A stretch of DNA of 16,884 nucleotides from CAYUTA01 sp964447605 (lineage in GTDB: Bacteria; Bacillota; Clostridia; Christensenellales; CAG-138): assembly GCA_964447605.1 (NCBI GenBank), contig CAYUTA010000057.1, positions 1 through 16,884 of the forward strand, written 5' to 3'. Shown piece by piece: positions 8,877 through 15,072 of this stretch (positions are counted from its first letter, which is position 1; every line of letters begins with the position of its first letter). Under the pieces are notes generated by a model. It saw nothing but the letters and a program-made list of their open reading frames with translations, made no database searches and had not been told where the DNA came from. A program made the position numbers and the translations under genes.

Positions 8877-9692
8877 CTAGTATATTCGGATTCTGGCCAG
8901 GATAGTAAACACGATTAAAACGACCGGGGTACAAAACAGAATGCTGTCGATGCGATCCATGATTCCCCCATGCCCCGGGAACACGCTGGAAAAATCCTTG
9001 ATGTCCGCCCAGCGTTTCAGCGTTGAAGCGAACAGGTCGCCAAACTGGGAAAAAACGCCGCAGCAGAGGCCAAGTCCAAGCAGCGTGGGAAGCGACATAG
9101 GGCCGCGCCAAAGCGGCTGCAGGACGAAGATGAGCAGGCCGAACGCCGCGCCGCCAACCAGTGCGGCAATGGAGCCCTCAACCGTCTTTTTGGGGCTGAT
9201 ACGCGGGCAAAGCTTGTGCTTTCCAAAGAATGAGCCGCCGAAATAGGCGAATGCATCGCAGCATTCCGGCGCGCCGAACGCCATGCATGCAGCCGTCAGA
9301 CCGATTACGCGGTCGAAGCTGAAATAGGCCAGCAACATGCACATCAGGAGCATCAGGGGATAGATATATAAAAACAGGGATGGAATCACATCGCTCGTTT
9401 CCTGCGTTTTGGTAAACAGCGAATGGATCATAGTGGCCATAAACGACGCCATATAAAATACAATGAGAGTCAGCAGGCCAAAAAAATGGTATACAAACGG
9501 GAACGTCAGCGCAAAAATATACGCCGGCATAACGATCGGTTTCTGTCCCTTACTCTTAAAAATCAGGCTGACCTCGTATGTCGCGGCAAATGAAAACAGC
9601 GCCAACATAACGATCATGACAAATCCGCCGAAGTACAATACCGCAAGCAGCATCAGAGCCAGCAGCACGCCGACGATGATACGCGTAATCAT
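8877..9692 (-). CDS. cdsA: Phosphatidate cytidylyltransferase (CDP-diglyceride synthase)
   Basis: Integral membrane enzyme that makes CDP-diacylglycerol from phosphatidic acid and CTP, the branch point for phospholipid synthesis. The 271 residues contain several membrane helices. The family signature lies near the C terminus: S-x-L-K-R, then K-D and PGHGGIMDRID. A conserved AYFGG...SPKKTVEG segment precedes it. The ATG at 9692 forms an ATGA overlap with the uppS stop, and GGAG (9701-9704) stands eight bases upstream. The frame is open further upstream to 9887, but that stretch is uppS read in another frame and is not membrane-like, so I exclude it. The overlap implies translational coupling with uppS. 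Confidence 0.96.
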   Translation of the reverse strand: MITRIIVGVLLALMLLAVLYFGGFVMIVMLALFSFAATYEVSLIFKSKGQKPIVMPAYIFALTFPFVYHFFGLLTLIVFYMASFMATMIHSLFTKTQETSDVIPSLFLYIYPLMLLMCMLLAYFSFDRVIGLTAACMAFGAPECCDAFAYFGGSFFGKHKLCPRISPKKTVEGSIAALVGGAAFGLLIFVLQPLWRGPMSLPTLLGLGLCCGVFSQFGDLFASTLKRWADIKDFSSVFPGHGGIMDRIDSILFCTPVVLIVFTILARIRIY

Positions 9693-10441
9693 GTTTTTTT
9701 CTCCAGTCCGCCGAACCGGCGCGAACGCGAGACAAATATTTTGAGCGCGTCCACATATTTTTCGTCCGAAAAGTCCGGCCAAAAATCGTTTGCAAAATAG
9801 AGCTCCGCATATGAGGCCTGATACAGCAGGAAATTGCTCATCCGCTGTTCGCCGCCTGTGCGAATCAGCAGGTCCACCTCGGGGCAATCGGCCGTATACA
9901 GATGGCTCTCCAGCATCTGCCGCGTAATTTCCGTTCCGCCCGATCGAACCATCTGTTGGGCGGCGAGGTTTGCGGCGCGCAGGATTTCGGCATGGCTACC
10001 GTAATTCAGGGCAATATTGAGCTTAAGGCCTGCGTTATCGCGCGTGCGTTGCTGCGCGTTCTCAATGGCCTGACGCACCTTTGCCGGGAAAAAACCGATA
10101 TCGCCCAGTGCACGGATGCGTACGCCATTGGCATTTAGCTCATGGATCTCCTTGTTGAAATACTCGATCAACAGGCTCATCAGCATGCCGATCTCATCGT
10201 CCGGCCGCTTCCAGTTCTCGGTGGAAAACGCATATAAGGTCAACGCCTCAACGCCGATATCCGACGACAGGCGGATTATGCCGCGCAGGCGGTCCGTACC
10301 GGCGCGATGGCCAAACGGACGCGCCATGTTATGTGCGTTGGCCCAGCGGCCGTTGCCATCCATAATAATGGCTACATGCCGGGGAAGATGATCCGGCCGT
10401 AACCCAAGCGCCAAGATTTGTTCGTTTGCATATTTTGCCAT
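9689..10441 (-). CDS. uppS: Isoprenyl transferase, probable undecaprenyl diphosphate synthase
   Basis: cis-Prenyltransferase that extends farnesyl diphosphate with isopentenyl diphosphate to make the C55 lipid carrier for peptidoglycan and other wall polymers. The 250 residues carry the family start motif HVAIIMDGNGRWA with catalytic D28, the helix with YAFSTENWKRP, and the C-terminal LLIRTGGEQRMSNFLL and ELYF motifs. Length is typical. The ATG at 10441 lacks a clear ribosome binding site; upstream there is only GAAAG, and a strong hairpin ends about a dozen bases earlier. The end overlaps cdsA by ATGA. Exact chain length cannot be told from sequence, but C55 is expected from the context. Confidence 0.96.
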   Translation of the reverse strand: MAKYANEQILALGLRPDHLPRHVAIIMDGNGRWANAHNMARPFGHRAGTDRLRGIIRLSSDIGVEALTLYAFSTENWKRPDDEIGMLMSLLIEYFNKEIHELNANGVRIRALGDIGFFPAKVRQAIENAQQRTRDNAGLKLNIALNYGSHAEILRAANLAAQQMVRSGGTEITRQMLESHLYTADCPEVDLLIRTGGEQRMSNFLLYQASYAELYFANDFWPDFSDEKYVDALKIFVSRSRRFGGLEKKT

Positions 10442-10453
10442 AAACTTTCACTC

Positions 10454-10494
10454 AAAATTGAGATGCAAAGCGGCCGTGCAGCCCTGCATCTCAA
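10454..10494 (-). terminator. Terminator-like hairpin upstream of uppS
   Basis: A perfect 10-bp stem, TTGAGATGCA on the minus strand at 10485-10494 paired with TGCATCTCAA at 10458-10467, encloses a 17-base GC-rich loop that can form a further short GGC/GCC stem. Four T residues follow. It separates frr and the small ORF from uppS. The T-tract is short, so termination is likely partial, or the element may act on RNA processing or uppS translation. Confidence 0.45.
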
Positions 10495-10506
10495 AACAAG
10501 GTCTTT

Positions 10507-10707
10507 CTACTGCTGCGGTTGTGTCAAAAAACCCGCAAAGGTTAACGATACCGTGCGTCTATCGTCTGATATGCGTTGCCGGAGTATCCGCATATCTGCG
10601 CCCTGCGCGCCCTTGCGGCAATGCGTCTCTTCGGTTTGCACAGCGCAGCCCTCCGATTCAAGCAGCGCAACAGCTGTTTCGAGAGGATAACCAAGCACGC
10701 TTATCAA
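10507..10707 (-). CDS. Small hypothetical protein with PASTA-like pattern
   Basis: A 66-residue ORF fills most of the gap between frr and uppS. Its start is TTG, sharing bases with the frr TGA stop (TTGA overlap); GGAG lies about 11 bases upstream inside frr, so expression by translational coupling is likely. The sequence has one predicted helix (residues 8-20, PLETAVALLESEG) followed by strand-like segments ending VSLTFAGF. That alternation, with a G-x-PLE start, resembles a single PASTA-type repeat. No signal peptide or membrane helix is visible. I do not know its function. Coding status is supported by its fit between genes and its protein-like pattern, not by a certain family match. Confidence 0.6.
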   Translation of the reverse strand: MISVLGYPLETAVALLESEGCAVQTEETHCRKGAQGADMRILRQRISDDRRTVSLTFAGFLTQPQQ

Positions 10708-11261
10708 ACCGTGAGGATCTCCTTTTCTTTTGCGGCGATGATCTCGTCAATCTGCTTGATAAGCTCATCGGTAAGCTTCTGCACCTTCTCATCAAGCCGT
10801 TTCTGGTCGTCCTCGGTCAGCAGGTTATCCTTTTTATCCTTCTTATTCTGCTCAATGGCGTCGCGCCGGATGGAACGGATGGCAACCTTGCTCTCCTCCC
10901 CCTTTTTACGCACAACCTTAACGAGCTCTTTTCTGCGTTCCTCTGTCAGCTCCGGAAAGACCAGACGGATTATGCGGCCGTCATTGGCCGGGTTGATCCC
11001 GATATCGGATTTTTGGATCGCTTTCTCAATCGCCGGAATCGCCTTGTTGTCCCAAACGGAAATGGTTAGCACCCGTGGCTCCGGCGTTGAAATGTTGCCA
11101 AGCTGGGCAATCGGCGTCTGCGTTCCATAATAGTCCACCATCAGGCGGTCGAGCACCTGCGGATTGGCTCTGCCCGCGCGCAGGCTGTTTAACTCCTGGT
11201 GGAGCACGGCTATGGTCTTATTCATTCTTTCCTTTGTAGCATCGATCAATTCAGCAGGCAT
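10704..11261 (-). CDS. frr: Ribosome recycling factor
   Basis: Works with EF-G to split post-termination ribosomes. From ATG 11261 the protein is 185 residues, exactly the usual length, and shows the family's long-helix pattern with SLRAGRANP at 26-34, DNKAIPAIEKAIQKSDIG in the middle and a charged C-terminal helix (TEDDQKRLDEKVQKLTDE). The frame opens at an earlier ATG (11282), but GGAGGGAG lies eight bases before 11261 and would be inside the longer form, so the downstream start is preferred. It follows pyrH across a gap holding a terminator-like hairpin, and its stop overlaps the following small ORF. Confidence 0.97.
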   Translation of the reverse strand: MPAELIDATKERMNKTIAVLHQELNSLRAGRANPQVLDRLMVDYYGTQTPIAQLGNISTPEPRVLTISVWDNKAIPAIEKAIQKSDIGINPANDGRIIRLVFPELTEERRKELVKVVRKKGEESKVAIRSIRRDAIEQNKKDKKDNLLTEDDQKRLDEKVQKLTDELIKQIDEIIAAKEKEILTV

Positions 11262-11300
11262 AAAACGCTCTCCCTCCTTCATGTTTTTCCATTTTACTAT

Positions 11301-11343
11301 AAAACGACATGCGGATACAAGACTTAATTCCCACCCGCATGCC
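11301..11343 (-). terminator. Terminator-like hairpin between pyrH and frr
   Basis: On the minus strand GGCATGCGG (11335-11343) pairs with CCGCATGTC (11306-11314), nine pairs including one G-U, with a 20-base loop and then GTTTTATAG. The large loop and four-T tract make it a weak or partial terminator. A possible overlapping promoter for frr (TTGTAT, 18 bases, TAAAAT) is seen but is poor at the -35 box. Confidence 0.45.
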
Positions 11344-11350
11344 GCAAATA

Positions 11351-12034
11351 TTATGAAATATAGGTGCCGATTCCACTTTGCTCAAAGATGTTTAAAATTT
11401 CCTCGAGCGCAAAGACGTGAATCGGGATGCTCTGCTCCTTGCAAAGCGTGATGGCGGTCAGGTCCGTTGCATGCAGACCGTCGGTTATGACCCTGTCGTA
11501 GGATAACGTACTGTAGCGCATCGCATCCGGATTCGTTTTCGGGTCGGCGGAATAGACGGCGTCAACATTCTTTGCAAGCAGCAGCGCGTCCGCGCCGATT
11601 TCAGCCGCCCGCAGCGCGGCGGCTGTGTCCGTTGAAAAGAATGGGCAACCGCTGCCGCAGGCAAAGATGACTACTTTTCCGTCGGACAGCTGCGCATTGG
11701 CTGTGCGCGAGGTGTAAGTATCGCAAAAGCGCGGCATTTCCACCGCAGATAACACCACGCATGGTATACCGGTTTGCTCAAGAGCATCCTGCAATGCAAG
11801 CGCGTTGATCGCCGTTGCCAGCATGCCCATATGATCGGCACGGTTACGCTCCATGCCGGCCGCACTGCGACCACGCATAATATTTCCGCCGCCGACAACC
11901 ACGCCGATCTGCACCCCGCGCTTTTGCAAAACCGCCAGTTTTTCCGCCGTCTGGGCAATGGTTTCTTCGCAAAGCGCAGAGGTATCTGAAGAAAGCGCCT
12001 CACCGCTGATTTTTAATAAAATCCGCTGGTACAT
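11351..12034 (-). CDS. pyrH: Uridylate (UMP) kinase
   Basis: Phosphorylates UMP to UDP with ATP, feeding RNA, CTP and UDP-sugar synthesis; an amino-acid-kinase fold hexamer. The 227 residues begin with the phosphate-binding LLKISGEAL, then VVVGGGNIMRGR, DHMGMLATAINALALQDALE and PFFSTDTAAALRAAEIGAD, all typical of bacterial PyrH. Some usually conserved spots differ: the segment normally like IRRxAIRHL reads TSRTANAQL, and the FAGGTGNPF region reads FACGSGCPF. I prefer ATG 12034; a TTG two codons earlier (12040) is also possible, and AGGA lies just upstream of both. A strong terminator separates it from tsf, and it is followed by frr. Confidence 0.96.
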   Translation of the reverse strand: MYQRILLKISGEALSSDTSALCEETIAQTAEKLAVLQKRGVQIGVVVGGGNIMRGRSAAGMERNRADHMGMLATAINALALQDALEQTGIPCVVLSAVEMPRFCDTYTSRTANAQLSDGKVVIFACGSGCPFFSTDTAAALRAAEIGADALLLAKNVDAVYSADPKTNPDAMRYSTLSYDRVITDGLHATDLTAITLCKEQSIPIHVFALEEILNIFEQSGIGTYIS

Positions 12035-12063
12035 GATCAATCCTATCCTTTCGCCTGTATCTG

Positions 12064-12091
12064 AAAAAAGGGAACACGTTACCGTGTTCCC
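12064..12091 (-). terminator. Strong intrinsic terminator between tsf and pyrH
   Basis: On the minus strand GGGAACACG (12083-12091) and CGTGTTCCC (12070-12078) form a perfect 9-bp GC-rich stem with a GTAA loop, followed at once by TTTTTT (12064-12069). This is a textbook intrinsic terminator ending the rpsB-tsf unit. Only about 30 bases remain before the pyrH start and I see no good promoter there, so pyrH may depend on readthrough. Confidence 0.85.
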
Positions 12092-12105
12092 CTCCGCCTG
12101 TTTTT

Positions 12106-13005
12106 TTATGCTTTCATCTGTCCCATAACTTCTTCGGCGAAGTTATCTTCACGCTTTTGCAGGCCTTCGCCCATCTCGAAACGGGTGAATCGGACAACGG
12201 CGATATCCTCGCCGCACGCCTTGAGCATGCCGGCGACCGTCTTTTCCTGGTCCTTGACGTAAAGCTGCTCCATCAGGCAGACTTCCTTATAGTACTTCTC
12301 AATGCGTCCGGCCACCATTTTCTCAATGATCGCATCGGGCTTGGGCTTTTCTTCATTCTTTGCCTGCGCAATGAGAATCTCCTTTTCATGCTCGATTTCA
12401 GCAGCCGGGACCTCGCTCTTGACCACATACAGCGGACGCGCGGCAGCAATCTGCAGTGCAATGCCGTGAATGGCCTCGCGCGCCGCGTCGGTCGCGGGCG
12501 CGACATTGGTTTCAACGAGCACGCCGATCTTGCCGCCAAGGTGAATGTAGCTGTCTACAGCGCCTTCGTAGCGGACAAAGCGTCGAACGCTGATCTTCTC
12601 GCCGATCTTTGCGACGGTCTCATTGATGAGCATCTGGAACTTCTTGCCCGGCTCGGCAACGCAGTCTTGCTCCATCATGGCTTCGACGCTTTCTGGATTG
12701 GCTTTTCCAACCTGCAGCGCGACCGCGTCTACGAGCGCCTTAAAATTGTCCGTCTTGGCAACGAAGTCGGTTTCGCAGTTGACCTCGACAAGCACGCCGT
12801 AATCGGCGGTCACAAACGCGCCGACAAGGCCTTCCGCCGCAATGCGCCCGGCCTTCTTTGCCGCTGCGGCAAGACCCTTTTCACGCAGAAAGTCCTTCGC
12901 CTTCTCCATGTCGCCCTCGCACTCGGTAAGCGCCTTTTTGCAGTCCATCATACCAGCGCCGGTCAATTCGCGCAGCGCCATAACATCCTTTGCCGTAAAT
13001 GCCAT
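12106..13005 (-). CDS. tsf: Translation elongation factor Ts
   Basis: Guanine-nucleotide exchange factor that recharges EF-Tu. The 299 residues contain an N-terminal UBA-like helix bundle (TAKDVMALRELTGAGMMDCK) and the core exchange motif TDFVAK at 79-84, where D80 and F81 are the residues that displace Mg/GDP in EF-Ts, then two core subdomains and a C-terminal helix. The ATG at 13005 is favoured over an in-frame TTG two codons earlier because GGAGG stands ten bases before it, a spacing like that of the rpsB site. It follows rpsB by 20 bp in the usual rpsB-tsf pair and is closed by a strong terminator. Confidence 0.97.
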   Translation of the reverse strand: MAFTAKDVMALRELTGAGMMDCKKALTECEGDMEKAKDFLREKGLAAAAKKAGRIAAEGLVGAFVTADYGVLVEVNCETDFVAKTDNFKALVDAVALQVGKANPESVEAMMEQDCVAEPGKKFQMLINETVAKIGEKISVRRFVRYEGAVDSYIHLGGKIGVLVETNVAPATDAAREAIHGIALQIAAARPLYVVKSEVPAAEIEHEKEILIAQAKNEEKPKPDAIIEKMVAGRIEKYYKEVCLMEQLYVKDQEKTVAGMLKACGEDIAVVRFTRFEMGEGLQKREDNFAEEVMGQMKA

Positions 13006-13025
13006 ATTCAATCTACCTCCTGCGG

Positions 13026-13760
13026 TTATGCTTCAGCGGTTTCTTCCGCGACGGAATCTGCGCCCGCATCCATCTGCTCGCCCTGCTTGCCCTCAATCAC
13101 GGCGTCGGCCATCTTGGCGGTGATCAGCTTGACTGCGCGGATCGCGTCGTCGTTGCCCGGGATGGGATACGTAACCTCATCCGGATCACAGTTCGTGTCA
13201 ATGATTGCAACGATGGGGATGTTCAGCGTACGCGCCTCGGCAACGGCAATGTGCTCCTTGCGCGGGTCGACGACGAACATTGCGGCGGGCAGCTTCTTCA
13301 TTTCCTTGATGCCGCCAAGGTTCTTCTCCAGCTTGGCCTGTTCAGCCTTGAGCTGAATCACCTCTTTCTTGGGAAGCAGGTCGAATTCGCCGGTCTCCTC
13401 CATCTGCTCGATCTTACGCAGCCGCGCAATGCGGCCCTGAATGGTCTTGAAGTTGGTCAGCATACCGCCAAGCCAGCGCTGGTTGACATAGTACATGCCG
13501 CAGCGCTTTGCTTCCTGCTCGATGGACTCCTGCGCTTGCTTTTTGGTGCCGACGAACAGAATGGGACGCTCCTCTTCCGCGAGGTCGCGAATGAAGTAAT
13601 AGGCTTCCTCAATTTTCTTAACGGTCTTTTGAAGATCAATGATGTAGATGCCGTTGCGCTCCGTAAAGATGTATTCCTTCATCTTGGGGTTCCAACGACG
13701 GGTTTGGTGGCCGAAATGTACGCCGGCCTCCAGCAGCTGTTTCATGGAAATCACGGACAT
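13026..13760 (-). CDS. rpsB: 30S ribosomal protein S2
   Basis: Small-subunit ribosomal protein that joins late in 30S assembly. The 244 residues show the S2 hallmarks: MKQLLEAGVHFGHQTRRWNP near the start, YIIDLQKT, FVGTKKQAQ, the YYVNQRWLGGMLTNF block and the region with DPRKEHIAVAEA and PIVAIIDTNCDP. Length is typical, with a short acidic tail. The ATG at 13760 is preceded by AGGAGG ten bases upstream. It is the first gene of the minus-strand cluster, with a promoter about 100 bases upstream and a structured leader that could carry autoregulation. Confidence 0.98.
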   Translation of the reverse strand: MSVISMKQLLEAGVHFGHQTRRWNPKMKEYIFTERNGIYIIDLQKTVKKIEEAYYFIRDLAEEERPILFVGTKKQAQESIEQEAKRCGMYYVNQRWLGGMLTNFKTIQGRIARLRKIEQMEETGEFDLLPKKEVIQLKAEQAKLEKNLGGIKEMKKLPAAMFVVDPRKEHIAVAEARTLNIPIVAIIDTNCDPDEVTYPIPGNDDAIRAVKLITAKMADAVIEGKQGEQMDAGADSVAEETAEA

Positions 13761-13790
13761 GAGTAATAGACCTCCTCGTTATTTTTCCAC

Positions 13791-13848
13791 CTTTTGCATC
13801 CTCTCCCCGGGGAACCGTCTCCGGCACGAACCCGAAAATCCGCAAAAG
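13791..13848 (-). promoter_or_regulatory. Structured rpsB leader, two nested stems
   Basis: In the roughly 100-nt leader, CTTTTGC (13842-13848) pairs with GCAAAAG (13791-13797); the stem extends by CAC/GTG if one G is bulged. Inside it CCGGAGA (13818-13824) pairs with TCCCCGG (13807-13813) with one mismatch around a four-base loop. There is no T-tract, so this is not a terminator. Ribosomal protein leaders often bind their own product; S2 binding here is only an inference. Confidence 0.4.
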
Positions 13849-13865
13849 TGCGTGATACCTTGGGC

Positions 13866-13895
13866 ATTATAGCACAGCCGTTTGCGGCAATGCAA
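13866..13895 (-). promoter_or_regulatory. Promoter of rpsB-tsf, extended -10
   Basis: On the minus strand a perfect TATAAT (13866-13871) is preceded directly by TGC, forming an extended -10 element. The -35 candidate TTGCAT (13890-13895) lies 18 bases upstream and is weak, as is common with extended -10 promoters. Transcription would start near 13859. Confidence 0.7.
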
Positions 13896-13917
13896 GCAGA
13901 AATCATGTGGTATGCAG

Positions 13918-13973
13918 GGCAAACCTGAAAATTACGGTTTTATGCGTTTGCATAAAAACGATGCGGGTTTGCC
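13918..13973. repeat. Nested inverted repeats in the rpsB-yccF intergenic region
   Basis: Outer arms GGCAAACC (13918-13925) and GGTTTGCC (13966-13973) are perfect complements. Between them TTTTATGC (13938-13945) and GCATAAAA (13950-13957) form a perfect 8-bp hairpin with a GTTT loop. The right half also contains an imperfect tandem repeat, ATGCGTTTGCATAAAAAC (13942-13959) followed by a similar copy at 13961-13979. No T-tract follows on either strand. Confidence 0.6.
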
Positions 13974-14041
13974 TAAAACCTTGCCTCAGATAGTTCCACG
14001 CGTGATCCTGCGGGAACAGAAGCCTATGACGATCTTTCTGC

Positions 14042-14063
14042 ATGGATGCACCCGTGCATGCAT
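14042..14063. repeat. Near-perfect 22-bp palindrome
   Basis: ATG-G-ATGCAC-CC-GTGCAT-G-CAT is symmetrical except for one G/G mismatch pair and the two central bases. The dyad with almost no loop suits a dimeric DNA-binding protein site better than an RNA hairpin. Confidence 0.45.
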
Positions 14064-14282
14064 TTGCTCCTGATGTGGATTGCGTTGCCTGTGGGGATAT
14101 TTCGTAAGGATCACACAGGGAACAAAGACGCGCAATTTTTTGATTACCCGACATTGATTATGAGCATATCGTGCACTCCCATTTTCCGCCATTTCACCGC
14201 CGTAGTCACGGAGTTTCGGTTCCAGCGGTGGATTTTTCGCGGACAGCATGCTATCCTGAACAAAAATGGAGGAACCTGTGGT

Positions 14283-14648
14283 ATGAAGTTATTTGGAAAC
14301 ATTCTCTGGTTTATTTTCGCCGGGCTTTGGATTGGGCTCGGCTGGTCGTTGGCGGGTATTTTCTGGTGCATCACGATAATCGGAATTCCCTGGGGAACGC
14401 AGTGCTTCAAATTTGCCGGACTCGCGTTCGCACCGTTCGGCAAGGACATTGAATACGGAGGCGGGCTCGGCTCGCTGCTGCTCAACATTATTTGGCTGGT
14501 CGTCAGCGGTGCGGCATTGTCCATCGAGGCGCTCATCATTGGCTGCGTGCTGTGCGTTACCATCATCGGCATCCCGTTTGGCAAGCAGTGCTTTAAATTC
14601 GCCGGACTTGCGCTGCTACCGTTTGGCTCGAAGGTGGCCCTAGGCTAG
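14283..14648 (+). CDS. yccF: YccF domain inner membrane protein
   Basis: Small membrane protein of the YccF (DUF307) family, of unknown biochemical role. The 121 residues consist of two tandem copies of the family unit: hydrophobic helices followed by CITIIGIPWGTQCFKFAGL-type sequence at about 29-56 and 91-118, each ending APFG/LPFG. Four hydrophobic stretches are seen. The ATG at 14283 has GGAGG ten bases upstream (14268-14272). The frame is open upstream to 14046, but that part lacks the family sequence and crosses the ribosome site. It is transcribed away from rpsB, apparently alone, with a weak hairpin after the stop. Confidence 0.92.
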   Translation: MKLFGNILWFIFAGLWIGLGWSLAGIFWCITIIGIPWGTQCFKFAGLAFAPFGKDIEYGGGLGSLLLNIIWLVVSGAALSIEALIIGCVLCVTIIGIPFGKQCFKFAGLALLPFGSKVALG

Positions 14649-14662
14649 CCGGTGCAAACGGC

Positions 14663-14679
14663 CGTCGGTCGCGACGTTT
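14663..14679 (+). terminator. Possible weak terminator after yccF
   Basis: CGTCG (14663-14667) and CGACG (14672-14676) form a 5-bp GC stem with a GTCG loop, followed by only TTT. It lies 15 bases after the yccF stop. The short stem and T-tract make this tentative. Confidence 0.3.
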
Positions 14680-14719
14680 AGTTGACAAACACCCCATGCT
14701 GGGTGCACCCAAAGTATAG

Positions 14720-14935
14720 CTTGCCGTCCTTCCGGCTGACTGGCTGAAAGAAATGTTGACGGCATTTGAAGCGTTCAGGGAAGAAGCATTGCAGAGGAAA
14801 AAGACTGTAAAAGAGAAGACAGCCAGCCCCAAAGAATTGATGGACTGGCTGTTTCAGCAGCGTAATATTATAGTGGGGCTGGCTGATTATCCAGACTATA
14901 AGTACATTGGCCGTCATGTGAGGGACTCCCGATAA
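14720..14935 (+). pseudogene. Short unrecognised ORF, probable gene remnant
   Basis: The frame is open from 14720 to a TAA at 14933-14935; the first ATG is at 14753 and would give 60 residues. There is no ribosome site before that ATG, and the frame before it (residues LAVLPADWLKE) reads like protein, suggesting the C-terminal part of a longer lost gene. The sequence is charged and helix-prone (FEAFREEALQRKK, ELMDWLFQQRN) and ends HVRDSR. I recognise no family. A perfect 12-bp inverted repeat lies within it. It could equally be a chance ORF; it sits between yccF and an AT-rich, probably acquired permease. Confidence 0.3.
14820..14885. repeat. Perfect 12-bp inverted repeat, 42-base spacer
   Basis: CAGCCAGCCCCA (14820-14831) and TGGGGCTGGCTG (14874-14885) are exact reverse complements. 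They would form a strong GC-rich stem in RNA from either strand. No T-tract follows, so a simple terminator is unlikely. A further partial copy, GACTGGCTG, occurs at about 14833-14841 and again near 14737-14745. Confidence 0.6.
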
Positions 14936-15072
14936 ACAGAGCATTATCTTGTTTTACCGCACAAACTAATCTTTGGCGCTATTAATCCCCTGGAAGGGCG
15001 ATTTTTGAGCAGTAAAAGCATGAGATGGACAAAAAAACAGCTTTATTTGGTGCATTTCATGGGTAAGTTCTA
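14936..15072. other. AT-rich spacer between remnant ORF and permease
   Basis: Together with 14649-14935 this forms about 420 bases lacking a confident gene. The spacer has a run of seven A (T on the minus strand) near 15031 downstream of the permease stop, but no stable stem precedes it, so I do not call a terminator. Nothing else is recognised here. Confidence 0.4.

Larger units (their letters stand above)
13872..14282. other. Repeat-rich non-coding stretch between rpsB and yccF
   Basis: About 411 bases between divergent genes with no convincing ORF on either strand. It holds the rpsB -35 box at its left end, a nested inverted-repeat element (13918-13973), an imperfect hairpin with GTTCC/GGAAC arms near 13993-14017, and a near-perfect palindrome at 14042-14063. 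The yccF ribosome site GGAGG is at 14268-14272. A possible yccF extended -10 (TGC TATCCT, 14252-14257) has no good -35 partner. No tRNA or known RNA family was recognised. Confidence 0.6.

Noticed and set aside
9693..9887. N-terminal extension of cdsA
   Set aside because: This part is uppS read in another frame; it is Arg/Gly-rich and not membrane-like, and the ATGA overlap with a ribosome site marks the true start.
10522..10527. Perfect TTGACA on the minus strand at the end of the small ORF, possible uppS promoter
   Set aside because: No acceptable -10 box lies 16-18 bases downstream; the hexamer is part of the coding sequence.
12157..13356. 399-codon open frame on the plus strand
   Set aside because: It is antisense to tsf and rpsB, spans both genes and their gap, has no domain pattern, and is explained by codon bias of the real genes.
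13903..14154. Possible small minus-strand protein gene upstream of rpsB
   Set aside because: No ribosome site, composition not protein-like, and the frame runs through the inverted repeats.
14252..14257. Extended -10 (TGC TATCCT) as yccF promoter
   Set aside because: Only 4 of 6 matches, no -35 partner, and too little leader before the ribosome site to be sure.
14046..14282. N-terminal extension of yccF
   Set aside because: It crosses the yccF ribosome site and a palindrome, and YccF proteins start at the MKLFGN-type sequence.
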